Of a stretch of 64,000 nt of DNA, positions 49,834 to 62,502 are shown one piece after another. Both the position numbers and the translations under genes were made by a program. Numbering within the stretch: the first letter of the stretch is position 1; each line of letters opens with the position of its first letter. Origin of the DNA: Sebastes aleutianus (Eukaryota > Chordata > Actinopteri > Perciformes > Sebastidae); contig CAKAKS010000039.1 of NCBI GenBank assembly GCA_916700875.1, positions 25,679,315 to 25,743,314 on the forward strand, written 5' to 3'. The notes beneath the pieces are model-generated. The model was given only the letters and a program-made list of their open reading frames with translations, was not told where the DNA came from and searched no databases.

Positions 49834-51640
49834 TGCTTAACAGATTAAGTTTTTTCTGAACTCCCGAGGAAATTCTGGTTTGTCAAGTAAGATATTTTAT
49901 GGTTTCGTCTGTAACTTCCTTATTCTAATGTCACTCTCTCTGGAGCGTGTTTGTTTGAAACAACAACAACAAACCGCAGGCAACAACCTCCCCTGTGTCT
50001 CATCTCTGTGTTAATGCCGACGATGATCCCGGTAGCAGTATGACGTCTGTATAGGATTTCAAACACACACACACGTGTACACGCCAGCTGTGACCTCTTG
50101 TCACAGCTTTCACTCTCCTGTTTATTAGATCATGAGCAACTGTTTGACTGATGGGTGGAGATGAAAAGAGACGAGGAAGAGGTGGCACGAAAGAATGATT
50201 GCAAATCAGAGGGTTATCAGAGCAATCACATTGCATAAATGCACGGAAAGACAACATCTTCTGCGACATTATGGCACATCATCACGGTTTGCACCAATAT
50301 GATTCTGCCTCCTTTCTGGCTAACTGACCGATGCTGAAAGGACAAAACAATGAGACACAGACAGGAAGCAGGAAGCGGAGATCAGTCGACAGTAGATTTG
50401 AACGTATGCAAACAAGATATACAGAGGGATCAAACATAATCTTGGCACTGCTACACTCCATATGCAACTATATTTAGATACCATACATCCTCATGCGGCG
50501 GCAGAATTGCAAGTATGCATGCCATATAGGTCAAAGGTCACTCCTTGTGACACCGCAGTTGATAAATGTTTAAGGGATGTAATAAAAATGATCGATTCCT
50601 CTCTCTTCTCAGAGTAATATATACCCTCTTTTTGTGTTTGACCAGACAGGACATGATGGCCTATTTTTTTCCTATGGAGGATTGATGTTACAGTGAGGTG
50701 GTGATGGGGCGTGTAGCGGTAAATCCCCTCTGAGCGAGCGTGTGTTTGTCTCGTTAAACCGTGGGACGGGCCGAGTGCTCCGGGACAAGACTAGACAAGA
50801 GCTGCAGCTCTACATGGAAACCCTACAGGCGGGCAGCACCGCCGCCATGGCAACAAATCAAAGCGTGACACTGCACAACCGGTAATAGCTGTATTTGAAG
50901 GTTATGTAATTGCTGCTGGGTCGTGATTTTATTACATTAGAACTTTAGAAACTGTTCATTATCACACCTCAGATTGTTCACCTCAACTCTGGATGTTGCA
51001 TCATGGGAGTTAAAAGAAGATCCTCTCTGAATCCTGCTCAGCCTTTGTTTTAACAGGTCATTTCTATACCTGTCTGCACAAGACGACCACCCCGTGTCCT
51101 TTTCCTCGCATTTACATCACATGCCGTGGGCGGTTGGCACAGCAACAGACAGGCAGGGAATTGCTGCAGCCTCCACAACAAATCGGTACTCGCCTTTAAG
51201 GGTTTTTCTCCTCCAGTGAAACTTAATGATTCAGCCTTTGAATCATCAAACGGCAAGTTTAATGAGTCGATTCAGAGGAAACCAAAAAGTTTGAGTTTGG
51301 TTTCATTATCTCATCAGAGAGAGGAGATGGTCAGGCTCAGTGTATACTAATGAAATATACAAAGGTAGACAGATTATCACACACTGAAGTTTAGAGTGCT
51401 GTAGTCCCAAGACCCAAATTCACAACTCATAAATGATTGGATTAAATGACATAAAACTGAATCATAAACCTGAGGGCTTTATCCCGACTCTGATATGTGT
51501 TAACCCTAACAGTTGAGACAAGAGAAGATTAGAATCAAATCAAAAACGACTGTAAGGACTTAAAAACATCCAAAACACTCATCAGATGACTTTGAACACT
51601 ATTGTTTTCACTTGAGTAAAATGATCTTGTTTTCTTTTTA
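47155..51640. other. Intergenic, microsatellites and one DR1 motif
   Basis: Contains (GAA)n at 48546-48573, (TG)n at 49789-49831 and a perfect DR1 motif aggtcaaaggtca at 50528-50540. No exon was recognised. Confidence 0.45.
50528..50540 (+). promoter_or_regulatory. Second perfect DR1 nuclear-receptor motif
   Basis: Identical 13-mer to that at 39296-39308 and preceded by a similar ccata context. Function is not shown. Confidence 0.35.
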
Positions 51641-51790
51641 TTTAGGAGCAGTGTGCTGCTGTGAAGCGCCCAGGGAGCAACTTGGGGTTCAGTGTCTCGC
51701 CCAAGGACACGCAGACAGAGGAAGCTAGGGTTTGAACCGCCAATCTCGTGATTAAAGGTCAACCCGCTCTACCTCCTGAACCACAGCTGT
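51635..51790. repeat. Interspersed repeat with a tRNA-like 3' part
   Basis: cccagggagcaacttggggt, tctcgcccaaggacac, gggtttgaaccgcc and ctctacctcctgaaccacag follow the layout of a common fish repeat. The gggtttgaaccgcc segment resembles a tRNA B box but no cloverleaf can be built, so it is not a tRNA gene. Confidence 0.6.
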
Positions 51791-51794
51791 GAAA

Positions 51795-52280
51795 CCATCT
51801 GATCTCGTGCAGCACAGATAAAGAGATAGACACATGACACACATTGCCTCAGGGTGCACCAGACTACCAGACTCTCTGTACTCTCTGAGAGGCAAGTCCA
51901 GACAAATTCTCTGTCGCTGCCTCCCTCTTGCATATTCGGGACGGGCCTGTGCTGCAAAAGAGCGGCAACCCACAGAGCAAACATCCGACCTGACTCCTGC
52001 TGCCCTTCAGACAAAAACAAGCAGCACACGCCTCGTTGCAGTTGGCCTCTCACTCACTTACCTGGGGAGAAAAGACAGAGGAGGAGAGGGTTGGGAGGCC
52101 ATGGATCATAGAAAGAGAATAAAAGGATTATTTTTGTCTGAATATGGCTCAGTGCTAAAGCTAAAAACGCAGCTACTCAAAATTATTTCTTAAAAGAATC
52201 TTATGCCCATTATAGGAGAACATTTAAGTTAGAATTAGACATCTTAATTACTGATATTGCATAATGTGATCAGTTTCAAA
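51795..52280. other. Intergenic, nothing recognised
   Basis: Overlapping open frames on both strands without recognisable protein sequence. Confidence 0.4.
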
Positions 52281-52283
52281 TTG

Positions 52284-52545
52284 AAAGGTATAGTTCAATA
52301 TTTTGGGAATTGCGTGTGCAGGTGATACGAGCGCACAGAACAGTAACCGAGAGTGGAAAAGCATCCTCGCAAGGGAGCATTTCTGCTCTTTGTGCACAAA
52401 TGCGGCCCCGAGCTTCAGAGGTGCTGGTAGACAGATTATGTCACAGAGCCAGGCTCGCTGTTTCCCCGTCTTTGTGCTAAGTTAACCGTGTCTTAATCAA
52501 GAAAGTGAACAAACGTGTTTCTCAAAAGGTCAAACTGTTCCTTTT
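52284..52545. mobile_element. MITE with aaaggtatagtt / aaactgttccttt ends
   Basis: The left end aaaggtatagttcaatattt and the right end caaactgttcctttt are imperfect inverted copies. The body carries no reading frame. It resembles, but is distinct from, the element at 30116-30521. Confidence 0.6.
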
Positions 52546-52549
52546 AAAC

Positions 52550-53630
52550 TTTCAGCAATGACAAATGATTCTCCCCAGGGCATATGAGAAACATTTTGAC
52601 TGACGTATAGAGAAAATAAATGTTTGAAAAATGAATTAAGTTGATGTCATATTCCTCCACTTCCATCTGACTCAGTGTTGTTTTAATGTTCCCCTCAGTG
52701 TGTTCATGGATGCTGGCAGTGTGTGGATTCTGTGTTTTGAGCAGTTTACACCCCTCGCTTGTCCAGTGCCAGGAGAAGTAAACACACACCGACACACATG
52801 GAGACAAAGAGGGATGCAGGGCAGGGAAACTGTTACAAACTCCGGCACACAGACTGAAAGGAACCTCCTTTGATGGAGTGCTTACCGCCTGGAAAATAAA
52901 CACACACGCACACTTTCCTCTGGCCTAATTTGGATTGTCACTCCTTCCGTCAGCCCTACACACAGTCGGACAACACAATGGTCCAGTGTGCACCCACTCA
53001 GAAATCCAGCTAACTGGAGAATAGAAACAAACCACGTGGGAGGAGATTACCCCTTGATCTTTACCCTGCTACCAATCTGCCCACTCTGCTTGCTGCTTCG
53101 ATAGAAAATAAGACACGTGACTGTTTTGTTAAGATTTGGGTTGGTATGGGGATGGTAGAAGAGTGCATTTGCTAGTTTAGATCCATAGTTTGATCTGAGC
53201 TGCTTTGGTTTGGTCATAGATATTCAAGGTGACACAATGAGGAAATGTTTGGGTTCAATCCCCTGGCTTTATCAGATACTTGAGTCAGATCTTAAATTAA
53301 AGCCATTTCATTAATTTGCTTTCAAGGTGGCCTTAAGACAACATTTATAGTACAATGTGTCATTGCTGCAGGCTGCATTTATGTCTAGACTAAATTAATG
53401 TAATGTAAAAGTATTTCTCCATGTTCTTGAGGAAAGAACTTACATCCTCACAACTTTTGAGTAAGAAGACACTTTAGAAATTAAGTTTACTTCACAATTG
53501 TGCCAATGAATTACATATTTTAATAGTTTTTCAAGCTATTCTATTGTCCCGATTTTCTCTCCCAATCATTAATACAACATCATATAAAAGAAGCTACAAA
53601 AATACAGACATCCAATTAAGTTTTATAATT
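52550..53630. other. Intergenic, nothing recognised
   Basis: No exon or clear repeat before the satellite array. Confidence 0.45.
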
Positions 53631-53634
53631 TTTA

Positions 53635-55480
53635 TTAAGAACGTCAAAAAAAGTCAAAGTATAGTATGATGGAAAATAAGTCATAGTATAGTATGTCGAA
53701 AAAATACAAAATAGTCAATGTACAGTATGTCAAAAAAATAAAAAAGTTGCATTACAGTATGTCTAAAAAAACGAAAGAAAGTCATATTATAGTATGTCGA
53801 AAAAAATTCATGTTATAGTATGTTCAAAAAATAAAAAAACTCATAGTATAGTATGTCAAAAATAATGAAAAAAGTCATAGCATAGTATGTACATTTTTTT
53901 TTTAAAAGTCATAGTATATGTCGAAAAAATAAATAGGTCATAGTATAGTAAGTCGAAAAAAGGTCAAAGTATAGTATGTTGAAAAAATAAGTCATAGTAT
54001 AGTATGTCAAAAAAAATTTTAAAAAGTCATGGTATACTGTAGTATGTCGAAAAAATAAAAGTCATAGTATGTTATGTCAAAACATTTTTTAAAAAGTCAT
54101 AGTATAGTCTGTCGAAAAAATTTGAAAAAATGTCATTAAGTGTCTAAAAAATGTCATATTACAGTAAGTCGTAAAAAATAAAAAGTGTCTTAGTACAGCA
54201 TGTTGAAAATAAAGTCATGGGAGAGTATGTTGAAAAAATAATGTCAAAGTATAGTATGTCGAAAAAATGAAAAATGTCATAGTACAATATGTCAAAAATA
54301 ATGAAAAATTCATAGTATACTCTAGTATGTCGAAAAAAATAAATGTCATAGTATAGTATGTCGAAATAATTTAAAAAAGTCATAGTATAGTATGTCGAAA
54401 GAAAAGTCATAGTATAGTGTAACGAAAAAATAAAAAAATATCATTAAGTGTCTAAAAAATGTCATAGTACAGTATGTCGAAAAAAAATCATGGTAGAGTA
54501 TGTTGAAAGAATACAGTCATAGTAAAGTATGTTGAAAAAAAGTCATAGTATAGTATGTCGAAAAAATAAAAAATGTCATAGTACAGTATGTCAAAAATTT
54601 AAAAAAATCATAGTATAGTATGTTGAAAAAAATGTAAATATGTAATAATCGATAAAAATCATGGTAGAGTATGTTGAAAAAATAAAGTCATAGTATAGTA
54701 TGTCGAAAAAATAAAAGTTATATATTATCTCGAAAAAAATTAAAAGAAGTCATAGTATAGTATGTCGAAAAAATGTCGTCATAGAATAGCATGTCGAAAA
54801 GTCAGTGTAGTACGTAAAAAAATGTTTAAGTATAGTATGACGGAAAAATAAGTCAGTTTAGTATGACGGAAAAATATGAGTTATATTATATTATGTCGAA
54901 AAAAATGAAAAAAAACGTCATTGTATAGTATGTCGAAAAAATTTTAAGTCATAAAATAGTATGTCGAAAAAAGTCATATTGTAGTACGTAAAAAAAGTCA
55001 CAGTATAGTATGTTGAAAAAATAAAAAGTCATAGTATAGTATGTTGAAAAAATTTAAAATGTCATAGTACATTATGTGAAAAATAATGAGTCATAGTATA
55101 CTGTAGCTTGTCGAAAAAAAAAATGTCATAGTATATCGAAAAAAAAAATTTCATAGTATAGTATGTCGAAAAAAAGTCATAATATAGTGTGTCGAAAAAA
55201 TAAAACATTTTTTATCAAGTGTCTAAAAAATGTCATAGTACAGTATGTCGAAAAACAATTAAAGTCATAGTATAAAGTATGACTTTTTCGACATAATATA
55301 CTATGACTTATTTTTTCGACATACTACAGTATACTATGACTTTTTTCATTATTTTTGACATACTATACTATGACTTTTTTATTTTTTCTACATACTATAC
55401 TATGATTTAAAAAAAAAAAATTTGACACACTATACCATGAATTCTTTTCAACATACTATTCTATGACTTTTTAAAATATT
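53635..55480. repeat. AT-rich satellite array 2, with internal orientation switch
   Basis: About 1.85 kb of irregular tandem units built on gtcatagtatagtatgtcga followed by A-rich spacers. From 53635 to about 55272 the units read in the plus direction. From about 55276 to 55480 they read as the reverse complement (ttttttcgacatactac, atactatactatgac). The switch point contains agtcata, eight bases, then tatgact. Same family as 23240-23760. Confidence 0.95.
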
Positions 55481-55864
55481 TTTTTTACTTCTTTACCGAT
55501 CATAGATGTTGCATGTTAATAGCCTATACTTGAACATCAGTCATTCTGCAGGCCTCCTAAACATAATCTGGTTACCCCCACCGGGGATTAAATCTGTGTG
55601 TGTGGCAGAGATGTTGATCCATGTGGCGTCTGCCAAGAGATTTTCACCTGCTCAGGTTCAACTCTCAGGCCAGTCAGAGGGCTCTGTGGTTACTGTGTCA
55701 ACCACTCATCACAATTCTCGTGTAGTTTGCACAAAATGTTACCACCTACGTTGTTGTGTCTTGTGTGTGAGCTACTGTTGGTATCTTTGTTGTATTTAGG
55801 GAAGGATTGTCACCTGTAGTTGCCTTCTAGTTTTTCTAGTCCAACTTTTTCTGTCATTTGTACC

Positions 55865-56409
55865 CAGTGGTGGAATACATATTCAAACCATTTACTTGAG
55901 TAAAAGAAGCAATGCCAAAGTATAAAAATACAAGTAAAAGTCACACATTCAAAATGCTCCTGGAGTAAAAGCACAGAAGTATTAGCAGCAAAATGTAGTT
56001 AAAGTATCCAAAGCAAAACTACTCAAAATGCAGAGTGGCTACTGCCGGTGTTATCCTATTATAATTATTGGATCATAATTACTTTTGTATTAATATGTAA
56101 GCAATATTTAATTAATGTTGTCATTAGTCAAAGTGGAGCTAATTTTAACTACTTCATATACCTTTGGTCGTTTAATCTGTAACAATGGATTAATTTTATA
56201 AACTGATTATATGTTTTGTGTTTTAAGTCTTAATTTGAAAAGTAACTATAGCTCAAATAAATGTTGTGAGGTGAAACATAGTGAAGTACAAAGTAGCAAC
56301 AAAATGGAAATACTCAAGTAAAGTACAAGTACTTGGTAAAATCGACTGTTACTTAGTGAAGTAAAGTACAAATACTTGAGTAAATGCACTTAGTTACTTT
56401 CCACCACTG
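55865..56409. mobile_element. hAT-type MITE with perfect 8-bp target duplication
   Basis: Terminal inverted repeats cagtggtggaa (55865-55875) and ttccaccactg (56399-56409) are exact. The 8-mer tttgtacc flanks both ends (55857-55864 and 56410-56417), the target duplication length of hAT elements. The interior is AT-rich with repeated actt/agtaaagtac motifs and no coding frame, so the element depends on an outside transposase. Confidence 0.93.
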
Positions 56410-56419
56410 TTTGTACCCA

Positions 56420-58137
56420 ACGCCTGGATGATTTTTCAGCTTTACTGCTGCAGTCTAGTTAGTAAAGGGAAATCACTTCACTGGGTTAACAGTCCCAGTG
56501 TGGAGACCTCAGTTTACCCACATCAACATCTCCCTCTAGTGGACAATGTTGACTACAGAGGAAACTATTTCCTCCTGTAAAGTGAAGTATTTCTCATCGT
56601 CATAAACACCAGTGGATACTTTCTTTTCTATTATATGACATGAATTAGAACCAAGGGCAGTGACAGGGTTAAAATGTTTTACTGTAGTGCTACAGTACGC
56701 AACAGGTATGAATGAAAACATCGGGCAACATCATGTTCTCTGTAGTTTCGTTCCATATGACAAAAATATCTGGCATGTAGAATCCCCACAACATGGCAGT
56801 AGAGTAGAAAACAGGTAAAGAATGAAAAGAACAGACAAAATTAAGGTGTAAATAAAAGCATTCAAAGAGTCGACTTCCTTCTTGTGCTCTCTGATTCTCT
56901 CCCATTGGGTAGATCAGTACTGGCAATGGAGACTGAAATTCAGGGGTTAAAAACCAGTAAAAACCGAGATCACAGATCTGGCTTTGTATAGCACAACCAT
57001 TAATGGCTTACTCGCACACATGTGCTCCTTCACACATACACACACACACACACATACACACACACACACGCACACACACACAGACGTACAATATGACGAA
57101 CCCATACAACCCTGGGAGAGCGATTGTCGCCCCTGGTCTCCGTCCTCCAAGCTCAATTAGATTAGGAAAGTCAAGGTTAATCACCCAATAAATACATTCT
57201 GAAATCTCTTTTTGAAACACGGACCTCAAGACAAATATATACAAATTGATTAAAAGAAAAACAAAACTCATTACTAAGTGTTTACATCTTAAAAACAGTC
57301 ACTTGAACGTGGTGTGGACCAAGATGCACACGCAAACCCCTTCTATTAGGCCAAAATATTCTAATTTTTTTCCTTGTATTTCCCCTCTATCCCGTCCTCC
57401 ACACGCTGCTCCTCTATGTAACTGATTGTACACACTAGTGTCGTGGTCTAGACCAAAAGCAGTGCTATGCTATTATCCCTTCTGTTACAGCACTACAGGC
57501 ACACAAATACAAAGACACTCTGTTTGGCTCTCTGCCCTGCCTCATTCCCATTATCCATCCTTCCTACGTGTCACTACAAACACACACAGTGCTCCCTGTA
57601 AACAAGTACTCTTTGTCCTCTCGGATTATAAATACTGTTTTGGTAAAATCATCATCATTAAAAGACGAGACGGAGTGTATTTGAGCGTACATCGATACAA
57701 AACACACAGAATTGCACTGTTGGAAGATATTCCTTCTTCGTTTGTCGTGTTTTTTCTTCTTCTTTTTTTGGCTTCAGCGTTAAGGCCCAAATCTGGAGTG
57801 GAAGGGGAATAGGAGAAGTCCAAGCGGTGATCTGCCTGCGCCCATAGGGCCTATTGTACTGTAGGTACGGACGACACACATACAGGCACACGAACAGATA
57901 AACAGTATTGCAGGGCAATATAAAAAGATACTTGGGAATGGTGAAACATCCTCTTTGTCTTCTTTTTGCAAAATCATTCGTCATCTTCATCATACATTTC
58001 ATCTTCTTAGCCGTGCTTGTCTCTCATCCCTCCTTTCCTGTCCAAAGTGCGTGGGTGCCGGTGCTATTTCAGTCTGGCTACACTAGGGGGTGCTGTTCCT
58101 CTCTGCAGATGACTGACAGGCGGTGGCTGTGGCTGTG
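56420..58137. other. Region downstream of osbpl5, CA microsatellite
   Basis: Contains a CA-rich tract at about 57034-57083. No exon recognised. A longer 3'UTR of osbpl5 could extend into this region, but no clear poly(A) signal on the minus strand was singled out here. Confidence 0.4.
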
Positions 58138-58143
58138 TTTATT
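58138..58143 (-). other. osbpl5: Candidate osbpl5 poly(A) signal
   Basis: TTTATT on the plus strand gives AATAAA on the minus strand, 171 nt after the stop codon of osbpl5. The downstream sequence is not clearly GT-rich, so this assignment is weak. Confidence 0.35.
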
Positions 58144-58313
58144 GCTTTAATGTCCGTGCTCCTCCCCTCTCAGAGGAAACAAAAAGGGACAAAGTTGCCC
58201 TCTTAACACTGATCTGAGGTCTCCGCCCTCATCTGCTGATTGGAGTCTGTGCTTTATGGAGGGATCTGGTGCCAGATCAGTGCCAAAGGGAAACTCCTCC
58301 CTGAGGAACGGGC

Positions 58314-61300
58314 TCAGGTGAAGACGTAGTTGAGGAGGAGCTGAGAGAGGAGCAGGACGCAGAGGATGAGACAGTGACGGCCCGTTAGCGACACGGTGTC
58401 GTCTGACGCCCTCTGACGAGTCATCTGACGACTCAGAGCCGCCAGGTTCCTACAGGGAGCGAGAAGGGTCGGGGGAACAAGTGGTTAACAATGCTCAGCG
58501 GGAATTAAGTCTAACAATGTGAAACTATCACAATAAAACACACAAATCTGTCCAAAACAAGACTCATACAATGAAAAGCTGAAATGATCCATTATTATTT
58601 TATATACTTATGGATATTTTTTGTTACAGATGCACTGACACAATTTTGTATTCATCCAATAGTGGATATCAATGTGTGAATTTCTGATTCTACTTTTGAA
58701 TGCATATCATAAAATGTCAAGTCTTACACTATCCTTACCCTAAACTTATACATGACTGTTTACATACAACTGTTTCAATTTCAAATTCAAACATATTCAA
58801 GGTCTGACCTTTTAAAGGAACAGTGTGTAGCATTTACTGTAGAGGGATCTACTGGCAGAAATATAATAGTAATAAATATGTTTTCATTAGTGTATAATCA
58901 CCTGAAAATAAGAATCGTTGTGTTTTCGTTACCTTAGATTGAGCCACAAATGTGTGTGTATATGCACATGATAAGTGTTATTTTTACCTCTGGATGTCCT
59001 GCTGTGTTTTCTGTATGGATGTGACGGAGGCCTCTATCATGGCGATGTCCTTCACCTCTTTATTGCACCGTGCACACTGGTTTGAGAATCCTAGGCACAT
59101 GACATGTGAGAACAAGAAGAATAAGAATAAGACTTGTGTAGCGCAATTTAAGATTTTGTTAGTTTTCAATTCATTTTTAGTTCGTTTTGAATGTGAGTGT
59201 GTGTGTGTGTGTTTGTGCACCTCACCTTCATTGTCTGAAGACTCGTGTGTTGGTTCTGGTGTGGTGCTACTGCTCTCAGTGTTCTGGCTGCAGCTGGACG
59301 GCTGGCTGCTGGCCTTCCTTCGTTTCCCATTCATCTCAGCCTGAGAGGAGGCAGACAAGCATTAAGTGTAAATTCAATACTCACTAAACTCTGCTCCAAA
59401 TTAGAACCGAATCCAAAATGCCAAGAACCGGTACCCGGTGCTTTCTGGACTAGATGACGCTTTGCAAAGTGATACATTTTGTTTTTGTTTTGTCTAGGCA
59501 CTATGGAAAGATTAATTAGAGTTGTGAACACACAGTGTGGGTAAGGCCTTGCGCCATGGACCGCCGGTTTTCTTCTCCACTCTATCTCTCTCACTCCACA
59601 CAGCGGCTCCGCTACTCTTATAACACCCGTCATCATTCTCAACCCAGTTGTATGTTTTTCTCCAGCACACAATGAATGTTATGAAGTGAATTGTGAATAT
59701 GAATTATTGCGATTTTTAGGTTGTAGCGGGCTCAGTTTTAAAGCTAGTGTGAAGATACTGGTATCGCCCGGCATATGAAACCAAAAAACCTAAGGAATCC
59801 ATTGGTACCAACCATGTCATACTAGCTTGTCGTGAAGGAGGCTAAATAAGGCTCCAAACCTTTGCTAAATTTTGGCGAGGAAAAACTGTCATGGCCATTT
59901 TCAACATATGTGAATGAAAATGGGTTCTATGGGTACCCACGAGTCTCCCCTTTACAGATAATCACATGCAGTTTGGGGCAAGTCATAGTCAAGTCAGCAC
60001 ACTGACAGCTGTTGTTGCCTGTTGGTCTCGAGTTTGCCATGTTATGATTTGAGCATATTCTTTATACTAAATGCAGTACCTGTGAGGGTTTCTGGACAAT
60101 ATTTGTCGTATTTAATTGATTTCCAATAATAAATATATACATACATTCACATAGAGCAAGCATATATGTCCACTCCCATGTTGATAAGAATATTAAATAC
60201 TTGACAAATCTCCCTTTTAAAATGAAGTTTGAACAGATAAAAAAATGTGCGATCAATTTTTAACTATATATATATATGTATACACACACAATTGAGAAAG
60301 AAAGGGGCTGATCATGCTTGTCAGTGATTTTGTAGAACCTAAAGATCATGTGCAGTCTGGCCTGACAGGAAGCAGTGCAGCTTTCCTTTTGATGAAATGT
60401 CAATGACAAACTCATCAATAATAGATCAACATAGCTCTAGTTTGGAGGTGTGTGATTGGTCTGACTAACCTTCTGTTGGCTTGCCCAGCTGTGGCTGTAG
60501 GAGAGTCCGTTGTGTTGCCTCTGGCTTTTCTCGTGCGTCTGAACCACTCCGTCCTTCTCAAACTGAACCAGACAGCGCTCAGGGTCCCACGCTCGTGTGC
60601 TGCCAAACAGGACAAAATAATGAGCTGTCGATGCAGTGTCATTTAAATCTGAACATGTCATCATTTCCACAATTTTCCTCTCCTCACTCTAGAGCTCAAT
60701 CCTTGTTATACTGACCTAAAATCTAAACTAAAAAAGGCAGAACAGTGTGTGCCATCTCCTGTGTTTTATTTGCTTGGTGTCAGTGTGTTCATACTCCATG
60801 TGCCTGTAGGTCCACTCGGAGGTGACTGGGTCCTGATGGAAAAGCCGTGAGAGCCAGGGTTTGTCTCCTCTGTCCCTGGCCTCTCCCCGCTGAGCTTCCT
60901 CCAGCACAAACTTCTCCTGGGTGGCCCGCATCTGGTCCCGATCCATGATGGCACTGGTCACATGCTGCCACAATCTGTCAAGAGCACGTTGAAATGCATA
61001 TTTCATGCATATTGTACAAGTAAGTATCACCTAAATCAGCAGTAGTTTTCTAATTGTTAGCTTGTGATGTGGTCACAGATCTTTCTCACAGCAGACGTTT
61101 TAACCTTGTCAAGCACAGATGTGGCTAATAACATTACTAATGGCTGCATTCCATTTAGGTGAGCCAGGTCCAGAGCCCTGGTATTGTGCATATTGGCTCA
61201 CTGACGTAACATACTGACTGACCTAAACGGATACCATTATTAAATGTGCTAAATCCGATATCCAGAGCATTATTATAGCATAGACACAGAGGAGTAATGT

Positions 61301-62502
61301 CTACCTGAGCAGAGAATGAAATCTCGCTCCCGTCGTGTGTGTTGTAATCCGAGGTTCTCCTTTGAGAACATAGCCAGGCCGGCTGGCCGTGCTTTTAGTA
61401 CATGTTGGTGCCCTACTGGCTCTTCCCAACCAACGGCAGCGTCATGGAAGCATAACACCCACCCTCTGGTTCCCCCTTAAATCTCTGTCAGCACTTTCGC
61501 TGTTGTTTGCACTGTTAGCACCGTTAGATAGGCTCCCAATCCCGTATTTAATATCTTTAATGTTTGTTAATTAAGCCTGTGTTTTACTTGCAAAATGTAT
61601 GCTGCGAGAAATGAGATGTTCATTTCCTCAAATTAACAACATTCAAATTATAGATAATGATTGATTGACATACATAGGTGACGTATGAATTAAGCATGTG
61701 TGGTTTACCTTTCAGACTCAAACTCTCCCTGCTGGTCTATTTGAACCACTTGTCTCTTGAGGCGGCTGCTGCGAATGTCTGAGCTCGGGTTCCACAACGT
61801 CTCCTGCTGGCCCGATCGCTTCTCATTAATGAACACCTCATTGTCCTGAATACAGCAAAGGCAACAACATGTTCAGTCCAATCCTATCCCACTGGAAAAT
61901 ATTTATATTCATTTCCAGAGCGTAAAATGATGAAGCTCATGTTGAAACCTTTCGATACTTTCTTACTTTTACGGATCCTTCAGCCCTCTAAACGGACTCC
62001 TCTACTTCATCTGTCTCCGAACTGCTCCTAAATCCTCTAATTACCAATTCTGCCTCTAATTACAACAGAGAATGACTGAATACTGAGTGGCAGTGAGAAA
62101 GTAGCAGAGAGGGATGCTGAAAGATGAACTTAAGAGGGAGATGGAGATGGCAGGCAGGGGGATAGAAACTGGATAAAAGCTCTCACCCAGTGTCCATCAA
62201 CGGTGGCCAGTAGCTCCTCTCCCACCAAGATCTTCCCGCTGATCTGATTCACAGAGCAGGCTCCTCCGAGGAAAGGCTGCAATCAAAGTGTAAAGATGTT
62301 TACCAAAACTGTTGTTATCTCAGAATGTATAGTATCAACTGCTGACAAGTCAAGCAACTATTATAATCTAAGATAGTACATTTACAAATATTACTGATGT
62401 ATACCTTGAGTTTGAACTCCAGCTCTGTGAAACATTTTGTTTTCTCACACTCGATGGTAACCTTCCCACCCAGCTCTAGTGTCATGGTGCCGTACAGGAT
62501 AC
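58314..62502 (-). CDS. osbpl5: Oxysterol-binding protein-related protein 5, 3' eight exons only (partial)
   Basis: Minus-strand exons in transcript order: 62502-62405, 62276-62187, 61845-61709, 60974-60795, 60599-60470, 59340-59226, 59090-58988, 58449-58314 (stop). Phases join throughout, giving 328 residues after the first split codon. Landmarks: GTMTLELGGKVTIECEKTK and LEFKLKPFLGGACSVNQISG from the lipid-binding beta barrel; LWQHVTSAIMDRDQMRATQE with KFVLEEAQR, the conserved ORP C-terminal helix; TRAWDPERCLVQFEKDGVVQ; and a final hydrophobic stretch CLILCVLLLSQLLLNYVFT, the ER tail anchor found only in ORP5 and ORP8. These two exchange phosphatidylserine for PI4P at ER-plasma membrane contacts. 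Synteny with nap1l4 and phlda2 favours osbpl5 over osbpl8. The PH domain, the ORP signature and the start lie beyond the window's right end. Confidence 0.93.
58814..58950. repeat. Truncated MITE in an osbpl5 intron
   Basis: Starts aaaggaacagtgtgtagcat, the terminal motif of the family at 30116-30521, and continues gtgtataatcacctgaaaat. No matching right end was found before the next exon at 58988, so it is truncated. Confidence 0.65.
59660..60265 (+). repeat. Percomorph interspersed repeat, copy 3 of 3, in an osbpl5 intron
   Basis: Shares ccatgtcatactagcttgtc, ggttctatgggtacccacga and gatttccaataataaatata with 2450-3115. It lacks about 35 bp around the ccttgacctctgac segment present in the other copies. 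It runs antisense to osbpl5, in the intron between 59341 and 60469. Confidence 0.85.
61240..61570 (+). repeat. Interspersed repeat family B, copy 2, in an osbpl5 intron
   Basis: Matches 33252-33620 in order and orientation (cgatatccagagcatta, ggagtaatgtctacctgagc, cccgtattta). It lies in the intron between 60975 and 61708. Confidence 0.75.

Noticed and set aside
51700..51780. Possible tRNA gene (B-box-like gggtttgaaccgcc)
   Set aside because: No acceptor stem or cloverleaf can be formed and the segment is part of a common interspersed repeat.
54159..54410. Minus-strand 83-codon frame rich in F, Y, D and I
   Set aside because: It is a translation of the AT-rich satellite units; the repetitive peptide follows the DNA repeat.
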